Assembly: GCF_009363095.1 (NCBI RefSeq)
Contig: NZ_CP045295.1
Location: 4,989,001 to 5,053,000, forward strand
Length of the DNA stretch: 64,000 nucleotides
Direction of reading: 5' to 3'
Origin: Paenibacillus cellulositrophicus
Lineage (GTDB): Bacteria; Bacillota; Bacilli; Paenibacillales; Paenibacillaceae
The number at the start of each line of letters is the position of its first letter. The first letter of the stretch is position 1. Shown in pieces: positions 15,954-25,572 of the stretch. The notes beneath the pieces were generated by a model that was not told the origin of the DNA, searched no databases, and saw nothing but the letters and a program-made list of their open reading frames with translations. The position numbers and the translations under genes are program-made.

Positions 15954-17795
15954 ATGTTGAATATCGTAAAAACGAAACATATAGCCAAAGAATTTAAAGG
16001 GAAGTCCGTTTTTGAAAATATAGACCTGGAAATCTATGAAGGCGAGAGGTTGGCGCTGTTCGGCGTCAATGGCGCGGGGAAGACGACGCTGCTGCAGATT
16101 CTGACCGGGCAGCTGGAGCCGGACCGGGGCACCGTGGAACGCGGGGTCCCGCTGGAGCAGTGGGGATACATGACGCAGACGTCGGAAGAGTTGATGCATC
16201 TGACCGCACTGGATGCGGCGGGGCGCGAAAGCGGTGAGCTGTGGCAGATCAAGCGCCGGCTGAAGGAACTGGAGCAGGGAATGGCGACGGGCGAAGTCGG
16301 TCCTGAGCTCCTGGAGGAATACGGCCAGCGGCTCGAGCAGTATGAGCTCAGCGGCGGTTTTGACTGGGAGACGGGGCTGGAGAAGCATTTGACCATGCTC
16401 CACATCGGTCCCGAGCTGTGGCAGGTCCCTTTTGCCGATCTGAGCGGCGGCCAGAAAACCAGGGTCAGGCTGGCGGCACTGCTGGTCAAAAGGCCGGAGG
16501 TGCTGCTCCTTGACGAACCGACCAACCATCTGGACGAGGAGAGCATGAACTGGCTGGAGGATTGGCTCCGTCACTACGAAGGCACCGTCATTGTCGTTTC
16601 CCATGACCGGACCTTTTTGGACCGGGTGGTGACAGGAGTCTGCGAACTGACCGAGAGCGGACTGAAAAAATATAAGGGCGGATACTCCGATTACCGGCGG
16701 GAAAAGGACCGCGAACTTCGGGAGCAGGAGGCGCTCTATAAGAAGCAGAAGCAGGCCCGGGAAGCGTTGGAGGAATCGATCCGCAAATACCAGGAATGGT
16801 TCCACCAGGCCGAGAAATCGGCGGATAAAAATACGGAAACGAAGGCGGCGCTGCCGTACTACAAAGCTAAAGCCAAGAAAAACATCTCCAGGTATCACGC
16901 CAAACAAAAAGAGCTGGAGCGGCTCGAGAGTGAAAGCGTGGAGAAGCCGAAAAGCGGACCGAAGGTCAACCTGCAGCTGGGCGAGGGCGGGTTCTCCGCC
17001 CGTGTGCTGGTGCGGCTAGAGCAGCTGTCCTTCGGCTACGGGACGAAGAGGCTGTTCGACAAGTTCAGCCTGATCCTCTCCCGCGGCGACCGGCTGGCCG
17101 TGCGGGGCCCGAACGGGGCGGGCAAATCAACCCTGCTCAAGCTGATTATGGGCGAGCTTGTGCCAAGCGAAGGAACGGTATGGCAGCATCCGGCCCTGAA
17201 GATTGGTTACTTCTCGCAGGAGCTGGAGGTGCTGAACGAAGAGGAGACGCTGCTGGACAGCCTGCTCCGCCTGCCTTCGATGACCGAGACGCATGCGCGG
17301 ACGCTTCTGGGCTGCTTCTTGTTCAAGCGGGAGGACGTGTTCAAGCGAATCGGGGATTTAAGCATGGGGGAGAAATGCCGTGCGGCTTTCGTGCAGCTGT
17401 ATTTCTCCGGGGCCAATCTGCTCGTGCTGGATGAGCCGACGAACTATTTGGACATCTCGACGCGGGAAGTGATCGAGGAGGCGTTATCCGCATATCCGGG
17501 TGCTCTGGTCGTCGTGTCCCATGACCGGATGCTGATCCGCAAGCTCGCGGACCGGCTGCTGACCGTCTCCCATACGGAAGAACCGCATCTGTTTGAGGGC
17601 ACGGTTCAAGAAGAGGAGGAGCAGCTGGCCAGGCATAACGGAGCGTTGAAGGAGGATACTGACCGGGAAAACGCCCGGCTGGCACTGGAATGGGAGCTGA
17701 CCCGGCTGCTGAACGAAGACGGCGGGAGCGACGAGGAGGCTGCGGCACGGATTACGAATATCCGCAGGCTCCGGAGCGAGCTGGAACAGCTCTAA
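15954..17795 (+). CDS. ABC-F family ATPase (likely ribosome protection protein)
   Basis: This 613-aa protein has two ABC domains and no membrane segment. Domain 1 has Walker A GVNGAGKTT (37-45), signature LSGGQ (~163) and LLLDEPTNHLD. A ~120-residue charged alpha-helical linker (about 240-365) corresponds to the P-site tRNA interaction motif. Domain 2 has GPNGAGKST (~385), a variant signature LSMGEK and LVLDEPTNYLD. Both catalytic Glu residues are present. ABC-F proteins bind the ribosomal E site; the antibiotic-resistance subgroup displaces drugs. The attenuator-type leader favours an inducible resistance role over a housekeeping one. Coding region only weakly preceded by a ribosome binding site (AAAGGGTGATGCTTA). 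The specific drug class cannot be read from sequence. Confidence 0.88.
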   Translation: MLNIVKTKHIAKEFKGKSVFENIDLEIYEGERLALFGVNGAGKTTLLQILTGQLEPDRGTVERGVPLEQWGYMTQTSEELMHLTALDAAGRESGELWQIKRRLKELEQGMATGEVGPELLEEYGQRLEQYELSGGFDWETGLEKHLTMLHIGPELWQVPFADLSGGQKTRVRLAALLVKRPEVLLLDEPTNHLDEESMNWLEDWLRHYEGTVIVVSHDRTFLDRVVTGVCELTESGLKKYKGGYSDYRREKDRELREQEALYKKQKQAREALEESIRKYQEWFHQAEKSADKNTETKAALPYYKAKAKKNISRYHAKQKELERLESESVEKPKSGPKVNLQLGEGGFSARVLVRLEQLSFGYGTKRLFDKFSLILSRGDRLAVRGPNGAGKSTLLKLIMGELVPSEGTVWQHPALKIGYFSQELEVLNEEETLLDSLLRLPSMTETHARTLLGCFLFKREDVFKRIGDLSMGEKCRAAFVQLYFSGANLLVLDEPTNYLDISTREVIEEALSAYPGALVVVSHDRMLIRKLADRLLTVSHTEEPHLFEGTVQEEEEQLARHNGALKEDTDRENARLALEWELTRLLNEDGGSDEEAAARITNIRRLRSELEQL

Positions 17796-17873
17796 TTTGA
17801 GGAATGAAGTCTGGTTCCGCCAAAAATGGGCATGCTGAGAAGGGGAACGCCTATTGATTTAGGCGATTCGGAC

Positions 17874-17902
17874 TTGTCAATACAGCTTTTTTTGCCTATA
17901 AT
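17874..17902 (+). promoter_or_regulatory. pheST promoter
   Basis: The -35 is TTGTCA (17874-17879) and the -10 is TATAAT (17897-17902), with 17-bp spacing. Predicted start is ~17909, giving a leader of over 500 nt that contains the T-box. Confidence 0.8.
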
Positions 17903-17990
17903 TATTGACTATAGTCAACGGACTGATCCCGGTGAATGAATGACCCGTATGGATCAGCCATTGCAATCCAATTTATGTGTCAAGATAAAT

Positions 17991-18293
17991 GCGTTGATGG
18001 AGATAAGTAAGCAGTGCCTCTTTACAGGGAGGGGACGCCGGAGATTGAGAGCGTCTCTACAGAAACAGGCTGCTGAAATTCCCTCCGGAGCAGTTCCTTG
18101 AACGAATCCACGCGCCAGCATGTTTGCTGACAGGATTCCGCGTAGGGGATAACGGTTTTCGATCCGTTACATCGAGTAAGAGTGAGATCAAGCTTGCCAG
18201 AGGTGCGCGTGTGCGTATCAAACGGCTTTTCGCTTGTCTAACAAGGGTGGTACCACGGTCTTTTCGTCCCTTTTCGGGAGAAAAGGCCTTTTT
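17991..18293 (+). promoter_or_regulatory. T-box leader of pheST (tRNA-Phe responsive)
   Basis: The T-box sequence GGGTGGTACCACG lies at 18245-18257. It is followed by the terminator GGTCTTTTC/GAAAAGGCC with T5 (18257-18293). Stem I starts near GCGTTGATGG (17991) with the AGTA motif. Helices GGAG/CTCC and AGCAG/CTGCT flank an internal loop whose 3' side reads GAAATTCC, placing the specifier TTC (Phe) at 18079-18081. Uncharged tRNA-Phe would stabilise the antiterminator and allow read-through. Confidence 0.92.
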
Positions 18294-18424
18294 GTATTTC
18301 TTGGGAATTTTTTCTGAGGATCCCCGCCAAGTACCTGAGCAGTCACCCGGGGCAAAAGCCCTGCTTTGCGGGGCGTTGTTGGTCAAAAATGTATTGGCGA
18401 TTTCAAGAAGGAGGCAGGAAGTTC

Positions 18425-19459
18425 ATGAAAGAAAAGCTGGAAGCATTGCGGCAGGAAGCGATCGCGCAGCTGAATGACGTGGCTGACGTACAGACGCTGA
18501 ACGATTTGCGCGTGAAGTATCTGGGAAAAAAAGGGGCGCTGACCGAGATTTTGCGGGGCATGGGCGCGCTTAGCGCGGAGGAACGTCCGCTGATCGGCCA
18601 GGTGGCCAATGATGTGCGCGGAGCGATCGAAGGACTGATCGAGTCCAAGCAGCAGGCTTTCCAAAAGGCCGAAACCGAGCAGCGCCTGCAGGCGGAGAAG
18701 GTTGACGTTACGCTCCCCGGCCGTAAAATGACCCAAGGCGGCACCCATCCGCTCAACAAAGTCATCCAGGAAATCGAGGAGATTTTCATCGGTATGGGCT
18801 ACCACATTGCGGAAGGACCGGAAGTGGAGACTGACTATTATAACTTTGAAGCGCTGAACCTGCCGAAGAACCACCCGGCCCGCGACATGCAGGATACGTT
18901 CTACATTACCGAGGAGCTCTTGATGAGAACGCAGACGTCGCCGGTGCAGATCCGGACGATGGAGAGCATGCAGGGCAAGGTGCCGGTGAAGATCATCTGC
19001 CCGGGCAAAGTATACCGCAGAGACGACGACGACGCGACGCACTCGTTCCAGTTCTACCAAATTGAAGGCCTGGTGATCGGCGAAAACATCCGTATGAGCG
19101 ATTTGAAAGGCACGCTGCTGCAATTCGTCCGCGAAATGTTTGGACCGAACACGCAGATCCGCCTTCGTCCAAGCTTCTTCCCGTTCACAGAGCCGAGCGC
19201 GGAGGTCGACGTAACCTGTGCCAGATGCGGCGGCAGCGGATGCCGGGTGTGCAAGCATACGGGATGGCTGGAAATTCTGGGCTGCGGCATGGTGCATCCG
19301 GAAGTGCTGCGCAAGGGCGGCTATGATCCGGAAGTGCACAGCGGCTTCGCGTTTGGCATGGGGCCGGACCGGATTGCGATGCTGAAGTACGGAATCGACG
19401 ATATCCGTCATTTTTATGGCGGCGATGTGGCATTCTTGAAGCAGTTTGCCCGCATGTAA
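18425..19459 (+). CDS. pheS: Phenylalanyl-tRNA synthetase alpha subunit
   Basis: This 344-aa protein has the same length as B. subtilis PheS. The N-terminal coiled coil is followed by the class II catalytic core: GGTHPLNKVIQEIEEIF (motif 1 region), RRDDDDATHSFQFYQIEG (motif 2) and GFAFGMGPDRIAML (motif 3). It forms the alpha2beta2 enzyme with PheT and charges tRNA-Phe in the cytoplasm. Start: ATG 18425 with GAAGGAGG 10 bases upstream; an earlier in-frame ATG at 18389 overlaps that site's leader and is rejected. It is controlled by the T-box leader. Confidence 0.98.
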   Translation: MKEKLEALRQEAIAQLNDVADVQTLNDLRVKYLGKKGALTEILRGMGALSAEERPLIGQVANDVRGAIEGLIESKQQAFQKAETEQRLQAEKVDVTLPGRKMTQGGTHPLNKVIQEIEEIFIGMGYHIAEGPEVETDYYNFEALNLPKNHPARDMQDTFYITEELLMRTQTSPVQIRTMESMQGKVPVKIICPGKVYRRDDDDATHSFQFYQIEGLVIGENIRMSDLKGTLLQFVREMFGPNTQIRLRPSFFPFTEPSAEVDVTCARCGGSGCRVCKHTGWLEILGCGMVHPEVLRKGGYDPEVHSGFAFGMGPDRIAMLKYGIDDIRHFYGGDVAFLKQFARM

Positions 19460-19500
19460 GCGTAAGGTTAGCGAATACGGGAAGAAGGAAGGGAACGTAA

Positions 19501-21951
19501 GTGAAAGTATCAACTGAATGGTTATCCGATTATGTATCACTGGAAAATGTAACGGCCGAAGAGCTGGCCGAGCAGATTACGCGCGCGGGCATCGAGATCG
19601 ACGAGGTTGAGCACCGCAATCACGGCATTTCGAAAGTCGTCGTGGGTTTTGTAAAAAGCAAGGAGAAGCATCCCGATGCGGATAAGCTGAACGTCTGCGT
19701 CGTTGACGCGGGACAGGGCGAAGACCTGCAGATCGTCTGCGGCGCGAAAAACGTGGATGCCGGACAAAAAGTACCCGTTGCCCTGGTTGGCGCTCTGCTG
19801 CCCGGCGGGCTGGAGATCAAAAAAGCCAAGCTGCGCGGCGTCGCTTCTCAAGGCATGATCTGCTCCGCCAAAGAGCTGGGCATGAACGACAAGCTTCTGC
19901 CGAAGGAGCAGCAGGAAGGCATTCTCGTCCTGGAGGAGAACGCGGAGATCGGAACGCCGATCACCTCCGTGCTCGGCCTGGACGACAAGGTACTCGATTT
20001 TGACCTGACGCCGAACCGTTCCGACTGCCTCAGTATGCGCGGAGCGGCTTACGAAGTGGCGGCCATTTTGGGCCGTGACGTTAAGCTGCCTGATCCGGAA
20101 AGGGAACTGGTTGAGGTCGCTGACGCGGCAAGCAGCCATATCTCGGTCAAAATCAGCTCGCCTGAGCACTGCAGCCATTACACCGCGCGTTATATTACGG
20201 GCGTAAAGATCGCGCCGTCGCCGCAGTGGATGCAGAACCGCCTCATGGCTGCTGGCGTCCGTCCGATCAACAACATCGTGGACATCACCAACTATGTCAT
20301 GCTTGAATACGGTCAGCCGCTGCATGCATTCGATGCGGACCGCCTGACAGGCGGGGCCGTTGACGTCCGCCTGGCCCGTGAAGGTGAGACGCTCGTGACG
20401 CTGGACGGCCAGGAACGCAAGCTGGAGCCGCATATGCTGCTCATTACCGACGGCGTGAAGCCGGTTGGATTAGCCGGCGTCATGGGCGGATTGGATTCCG
20501 AGGTTACGGACAGCACCGTGAACATTTTGCTCGAATCCGCCAAGTTTGACGGAGGCACCATCCGCAAGACTTCCCGCCAGCTCGGACTGCGCTCCGAAGC
20601 GAGCCAGCGCTTCGAGAAGGAAGTCGATCCGGGTGCGGTCATTCCGGCGCTGAACCGGGCTGCGTCGCTGATCGCCCGTTATTGCGCAGGAACGGTTCAT
20701 AAGGGCATCGTCGAAGCCGGTGCCGCGCAGGCGGAAGAAAAGGTGATTGTTCTGTCCTTCGACAAGCTGAACCGGTTCCTTGGAACGGAGCTGTCGATGC
20801 TGGAAGTGAAGACGATTTTTGGCCGTCTGCATTTCCACGCTGCGGATACCGCCCAGGGCATCTTGGAAGTGCAGGTGCCGACGCGCCGCGGAGACATAAC
20901 GAAAGACGTCGACCTGATCGAAGAAATCGCCCGCCTGTACGGATACGACAATATCCCGACGACGGCGATCGAAGGGCCTACAACGCCGGGGGGCTATACG
21001 AAGCCTCAGGCGATCCGCCGCGAAATCCGCAGACTGTTCACCCATGGCGGATGGCAGGAAGTGATCAGCTATTCCTTCACCCATCCGGAGCTGGCCGCGC
21101 TGTTCCCGGCCTTGACGGAAGGAAGCGTGCCGGTGAAGTTGTCGATGCCGATGAGCGAGGAGCGCAGCGTGCTGCGTACGAGCATTCTGCCGCAGCTGCT
21201 CGATATCGCGGTGCACAACGCGAACCGGAAGCAGTACGATCTGGCGCTGTTCGAAGTGGGCAACGTGTTCTTCTCGCAGGAGGAGACGCTGACGGTTCAG
21301 CCAAAAGAGCTGAACGTGCTGTCCTTGCTGCTGTGCGGCAGCCGCGGGCAGAAACAGTGGAACCATGCGCCGGAGAAAGTCGATTTCTTCGACCTGAAGG
21401 GTGCCCTGGAGACGCTGTTCGGGGATTTGGGTCTGGAGGGGGCGATCCGGTACGTGGCGAACCAGCCGGCCGGATATCATCCCGGACGTTCAGCTTCCGT
21501 CTACCTGATCAATGGCGGCGGAGAGCAGGTGCTGATCGGAACGCTCGGTCAGGTGCATCCCGAATTGCAGCAGGAGCGCGGACTCGGCGATGTGTACGTT
21601 GCCGAAATTCTGCTGCAGCCGCTGTACGATCACGCCGATTTCGATATCCGATATCAGGAGCTTCCGCGCTTCCCGGCTTCGGAGCGGGATATTGCAGTCG
21701 TGGTGGACAGCGCTGTGGAAGCGGGCTCCCTGCTTGAGACGATCCGCGAAGCCGCGGGCGAGCTCCTGCAGAACGTACAGGTATTCGATGTGTTTACCGG
21801 AAGCAAGCTCGGCGAAGGCAAGAAGAGCGTCGCGATTTCGCTCGTCTACCGCCACAATGAGCGCACGCTGACGGATGAGGAAGTCACCGCGGCGCATGCC
21901 GGAGTCGTCAGCGCCCTTGAGCAAAAGTTTCAAGCGGAATTAAGAAAATAG
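19501..21951 (+). CDS. pheT: Phenylalanyl-tRNA synthetase beta subunit
   Basis: This 816-aa protein is close to the Bacillus norm (~804). Domain order: tRNA-binding EMAP/OB domain (about 40-150), B3/B4 editing domain (VRPINNIVDITNYVM and QPLHAFDADRL), B5 domain, catalytic-like core, and the C-terminal ferredoxin-fold anticodon-binding domain (FPASERDIAVVVDSAV to the end). It edits mis-charged Tyr-tRNA-Phe. GTG start with GAAGAAGGAAGGG upstream, 41 bp after pheS, in the same T-box-controlled operon. A strong terminator follows. Confidence 0.98.
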   Translation: MKVSTEWLSDYVSLENVTAEELAEQITRAGIEIDEVEHRNHGISKVVVGFVKSKEKHPDADKLNVCVVDAGQGEDLQIVCGAKNVDAGQKVPVALVGALLPGGLEIKKAKLRGVASQGMICSAKELGMNDKLLPKEQQEGILVLEENAEIGTPITSVLGLDDKVLDFDLTPNRSDCLSMRGAAYEVAAILGRDVKLPDPERELVEVADAASSHISVKISSPEHCSHYTARYITGVKIAPSPQWMQNRLMAAGVRPINNIVDITNYVMLEYGQPLHAFDADRLTGGAVDVRLAREGETLVTLDGQERKLEPHMLLITDGVKPVGLAGVMGGLDSEVTDSTVNILLESAKFDGGTIRKTSRQLGLRSEASQRFEKEVDPGAVIPALNRAASLIARYCAGTVHKGIVEAGAAQAEEKVIVLSFDKLNRFLGTELSMLEVKTIFGRLHFHAADTAQGILEVQVPTRRGDITKDVDLIEEIARLYGYDNIPTTAIEGPTTPGGYTKPQAIRREIRRLFTHGGWQEVISYSFTHPELAALFPALTEGSVPVKLSMPMSEERSVLRTSILPQLLDIAVHNANRKQYDLALFEVGNVFFSQEETLTVQPKELNVLSLLLCGSRGQKQWNHAPEKVDFFDLKGALETLFGDLGLEGAIRYVANQPAGYHPGRSASVYLINGGGEQVLIGTLGQVHPELQQERGLGDVYVAEILLQPLYDHADFDIRYQELPRFPASERDIAVVVDSAVEAGSLLETIREAAGELLQNVQVFDVFTGSKLGEGKKSVAISLVYRHNERTLTDEEVTAAHAGVVSALEQKFQAELRK

Positions 21952-21966
21952 CAGGAATTGAATCCA

Positions 21967-22010
21967 ATCACATCGAATCCTTAGACACAGAGATTCGATG
22001 TGATTTTTTT
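21967..22010 (+). terminator. Terminator of pheST
   Basis: ATCACATCGAATC pairs with GATTCGATGTGAT over 13 bp, followed by T7. It separates the T-box operon from the zapA-like gene. Confidence 0.9.
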
Positions 22011-22065
22011 ATTGGAGAGAACAAGACATCTTAGAGTCAACACACATATGAAGGAGGGCACAACT

Positions 22066-25000
22066 GTGACTACACCTGATCGTACACGCGTCTCCGTGGA
22101 AATCTACGGGACTTCTTATAAACTGGTCGGCAGCAGTGCCGATTATATGCGAAAGATTGCTAGTTATGTCGATGAACGGATGAATGCCATTTCCAAAAGC
22201 AATTCCCGGCTGGACACCCCTAGGATTGCCGTTCTGGCCGCGGTTCATATGGCTGAGGAAGCCGTGCAGATGCAGGATCTCCGCAACGAAGTGAAGATGC
22301 TGACTGGCGAGCGCAGCGAGCTGAGCTCGCAGCTCACCAGGCTGCAGTCCCAGCGGGACGAGCAGCTGGCGGAAGTCAACAAGCAGAAGGAAGAAGCGCA
22401 GCAGATCAAGAAGGAGAAGGAAGAGCTGCAAAAGCGGTTGGAGCAGGAGAAGGCTGCGCTTGCGAAAGAGCTGGAGCAGTCCAAGTCCGAGCTTACGGCG
22501 CGGCTCGAGCAGACCCGGAATTCTTTGACGAAGGAGCTGGATCAGCTACGCGCTTCGCTGAAGCGGGAGACGGAACAGAAGGAATCTTTGCTCCGCAAGG
22601 AGAAACAGGCCGCTGAGCAAATGCAGAAGGACAAGCAGGCTGTGGAGGAACGGCACAAAGCTGCCGTGCTGGAGCTGGAACGGAAGCATGCGGCAGCGCT
22701 GCAATCCGCCGAACAGAAGCGGGTCGGAGCGTTGAAAGAGGCGGAGGAGAACAACCGCGCAAAGATCACCGAGCTGGAGCAGAAGCATCAGGGAGCCGTC
22801 AAGGAGCTCGAAGAGAAGCATGCAGCCTTTATTCAGGAGCTGCAGGAGCAGCTGACCGAGCTTCGCGGCAGCAGCGGCGAGCTTCAGGAGAAGCTGCAGA
22901 ACATGGAGCAGGAGCTGAAGAACGCCAAGGAGGCCTATTCCAGACTGCGGCAGCAGCATCAAGTCGTGCTGGTGCGCGAGGAGGAGGCCAAGGCGCAGGT
23001 GCAGGCTTTGACCGAGCAGGAGGAAGCGCTGAACGGACAGATCAGCAAGCTGAAGGACGAGGCGGCCGCTTCGGAAGAGGAACACCGCCGCATGCAGAAG
23101 CTGCTTGAGGATTACAGCGAGGCTTCCAAGAAAATGACCGGCGAAATCGCCCAGCTGACGGCCGAAGCCGAAACCCTTCAAGGCACGATCGAGAAGCAGA
23201 AGGAAGAGATCGGCGAATTGGAGCTGCAGGTGCTGGAAGCCGGCGAGCAGAACGAGACGCTGGAGACGGGCATGGCTTCGCTGCATGACGAGCTGAGCGT
23301 GCTGAAAGAGCAGGCGGACGGCGAGAGTAAGCTCCGCGAGGAAGCTGAGCAGCAGCGGGAAGTGCTCCGGCAGGAGCTGGCCGCGAAAGAGGAACGGCTG
23401 CAGCAGCTTGCTCAGGAGCTGGCAGATAAACAGCAGCAGCTCGTAGCCCAGGTGCAGAAGCTGCAGGCGCAGGAGCGTTCTTCCTCGGAACAGGGAGAGG
23501 AACTTCAGCGTTTGGAGAAGCAGCTGGAAGCCCAGCAGGAGATGCTGGCCGCGAAGGAGCAAGAGCTGGAATCGCTGAAGCAGGCGCTGCAAGGGCGGGA
23601 GCAGGATCTGCAGGATTACGGCCGGCAGATCGAGGCCAAAGAGGAGCAGATTGCAGGCCTGGAGCGGCAGTCGAGCCAATATGCGCAGCAGCTCAAGGAC
23701 CTTCGGCTTCAATTGGAGGAACAGCAGGAAATGTATCTCGAGCTCGAAATCCAATCGGAGGAGCAGCAGGAGAACGTACAAAACCTGCAGCAGGAGCTGG
23801 AGAGAAGACGGGAAGTACAAGCGGAGCTGGAGCTTCAGGCGGAAGAGGAACGGAAACGTTATGCCGGCCTGAAGGAGCAGTGGGACGAGCAGCAGGCAAG
23901 GTATACCGAGCTGCAGAGCCGTTCAGGCGAATACGAGCAGCACTGCGGCGAGCTGCGGAAGCAGGTAGCTGAGCATGAGGAGCAGTACGAGCTCGCCCAG
24001 CTTCTGCTCGAAGAGCAGCAGGAGCAGTATGCGGCGCTGCAGCAGGAGCTGGAAGAGCAGCGTGAGCAGCAGCAGACAGCCGCTCGGGTGCTGAAGGAGC
24101 GCGAGGAGCAGAATGCAGCGCTGCAGCAGGAACTGGAAGAGCAGCGGAAGCAGCAGCAGACGGCCGCCCAGGCGCTGAAGGAGCGCGAGGAGCAGTACGC
24201 ATTGCTGCAGCAGGAGCTGGAAGAGCAGCGTGAGCAGCAGCAGACAGCCGCCCAGGTGCTGAAGGAGCGCGAGGAGCAGTACGCATTGCTGCAGCAGGAA
24301 CTGGAAGAGCAGCGTGAGCAGCAGCAGACGGCCGCCCAGGCGCTGAAGGAGCGCGAAGAGCAGTATCGAGCGGTACAGCGGCAGCTGGAAGAGCAGCGGC
24401 AGGAGCACCAAACGACCCGCCAGGCGCTGGAAGACCTCGAGAATCAGTACCTGGAGGTTCAGGAGCAGCTCGAGGAACAGCAGGCGGAGCATCGGACGGC
24501 CCGCCGGGCGCTGGAAGATCTCGAAGAGCAATATTTAACCTTGCAGCAGCAGAGCGAAGGTCATCAAGAGGAGTATCATGCGCTGCAGCTCCGGCTGGAA
24601 GAACGGCAGGAGCAGTATCACGAGCTTCGGATGGAATATGATGACCACCAGGAGCTGTATCAGGAACTGCAGCAGGCGCATGACGCCAGAGCAGAGCAGC
24701 TGGCGGATTTGGAGCAGCAGCTGGAGGACAGCCGGGAAATGATCGGGCGCCTGCGGCTGCAGTCCGAGGAATATGCCCGCGACAGCGGCACATTGCGCCA
24801 GCAGCAGGAGCAAGCTGAAGCACGGTTTGAAGAGCTGGAGCTTCAAGCCAAGGACGTTCAGGTTCAGTACGAAGAGCTGCAGCGGGTGAACCGGGCAGCT
24901 CAGGAGCAAAATGAACAGCTGCGGAGCCAAACCGAAGCCCAGCGCGAACAGTACAACAGCTTGAACCAGCAGTATCAGGGCTTGCAGCGGCAGTATGAGG

Positions 25001-25539
25001 AGCTGCAGCGCCAGGTGAAGGAGGCGCAGAGCCGCCAGGAGGATACCGAAATCGAATACCTGCTTCTGCTGGAGGAGAAAGAGGCCGCGGTGAAGAAGCT
25101 GGAGGAAGCATCGCTGCAGCTGGATGAAGCGGCCGACCGGGAGACCGAGCTGCGCGGACTGCTGCGCAGTGCCGAGCAATCCATGCAGTCTTATCAGGAT
25201 AAGCTGAAGGATATGATGGACCAGCAGGAAGCGTGGGGCAGCCGGGAGCTGGAGCTGCAAGAGGAGCTTGAGGCTTGGCAGCAGCAGATCGCTGCCGGTG
25301 AGCAGCAGCTTACCCGGATCCAGAGCGAGAAGGAGTCGGTCGCGGATGAGCTTCGCCAGGTGGGCGAAAGCTTTGAGCTGGTGACGCATCAATACCGCCT
25401 GCTGCAGGCAGAGCATGAAATTCAGCTGGAGAAGACCGGCAAGCTGGAGGAAGAGTACCGCTTGCTCAAGGACGAGTATTCCAAGCTGCAGACCGAATAT
25501 AACGAGTGGATCGAGCTGATAGAACAGGATCAGAGCTGA
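22066..25539 (+). CDS. zapA: Giant ZapA-domain coiled-coil protein
   Basis: This encodes 1157 aa. Residues ~6-75 are a ZapA domain (RVSVEIYGTSYKLVG, YVDERM, LDTPRIAVLAAVHMAEE), the family that bundles FtsZ at the division ring. Normal ZapA proteins are ~85-140 aa; here ~1080 residues of Glu/Gln/Leu-rich coiled coil follow without a second domain or membrane segment. Residues ~658-853 are 28-residue tandem repeats (four heptads). GTG start at 22066 with AAGGAGGG upstream; the pheT terminator rules out the longer frame. The position after pheST matches the Bacillus order pheS-pheT-rnhC-zapA, although rnhC is absent. The continuous frame and regular heptads argue against an assembly error, but repeat number could be misassembled. 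Confidence 0.85.
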   Translation: MTTPDRTRVSVEIYGTSYKLVGSSADYMRKIASYVDERMNAISKSNSRLDTPRIAVLAAVHMAEEAVQMQDLRNEVKMLTGERSELSSQLTRLQSQRDEQLAEVNKQKEEAQQIKKEKEELQKRLEQEKAALAKELEQSKSELTARLEQTRNSLTKELDQLRASLKRETEQKESLLRKEKQAAEQMQKDKQAVEERHKAAVLELERKHAAALQSAEQKRVGALKEAEENNRAKITELEQKHQGAVKELEEKHAAFIQELQEQLTELRGSSGELQEKLQNMEQELKNAKEAYSRLRQQHQVVLVREEEAKAQVQALTEQEEALNGQISKLKDEAAASEEEHRRMQKLLEDYSEASKKMTGEIAQLTAEAETLQGTIEKQKEEIGELELQVLEAGEQNETLETGMASLHDELSVLKEQADGESKLREEAEQQREVLRQELAAKEERLQQLAQELADKQQQLVAQVQKLQAQERSSSEQGEELQRLEKQLEAQQEMLAAKEQELESLKQALQGREQDLQDYGRQIEAKEEQIAGLERQSSQYAQQLKDLRLQLEEQQEMYLELEIQSEEQQENVQNLQQELERRREVQAELELQAEEERKRYAGLKEQWDEQQARYTELQSRSGEYEQHCGELRKQVAEHEEQYELAQLLLEEQQEQYAALQQELEEQREQQQTAARVLKEREEQNAALQQELEEQRKQQQTAAQALKEREEQYALLQQELEEQREQQQTAAQVLKEREEQYALLQQELEEQREQQQTAAQALKEREEQYRAVQRQLEEQRQEHQTTRQALEDLENQYLEVQEQLEEQQAEHRTARRALEDLEEQYLTLQQQSEGHQEEYHALQLRLEERQEQYHELRMEYDDHQELYQELQQAHDARAEQLADLEQQLEDSREMIGRLRLQSEEYARDSGTLRQQQEQAEARFEELELQAKDVQVQYEELQRVNRAAQEQNEQLRSQTEAQREQYNSLNQQYQGLQRQYEELQRQVKEAQSRQEDTEIEYLLLLEEKEAAVKKLEEASLQLDEAADRETELRGLLRSAEQSMQSYQDKLKDMMDQQEAWGSRELELQEELEAWQQQIAAGEQQLTRIQSEKESVADELRQVGESFELVTHQYRLLQAEHEIQLEKTGKLEEEYRLLKDEYSKLQTEYNEWIELIEQDQS
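24037..24624 (+). repeat. 84-bp in-frame tandem repeats inside the ZapA-like gene
   Basis: Units start at 24037, 24121, 24205, 24289, 24373, 24457 and 24541, each 84 bp (28 codons, four heptads). Units 1-4 are nearly identical in DNA (LQQELEEQREQQQTAA plus a KEREEQYA(L/A) half). Units 5-7 are progressively diverged, as expected for recent expansion at one end. Confidence 0.92.
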
Positions 25540-25572
25540 CCTCTATAGACCACCCACATTTCACACTTAAAT

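Noticed and set aside
24037..24624. CRISPR-like repeat array
   Set aside because: Units are contiguous, exactly 84 bp, in frame and encode heptads; there are no unique spacers.
23693..25111. Long minus-strand ORF (472 aa, Ala/Pro/Ser-rich) opposite the giant zapA
   Set aside because: It is an antisense shadow of Glu/Gln/Leu codons; composition is extreme and there is no start signal.
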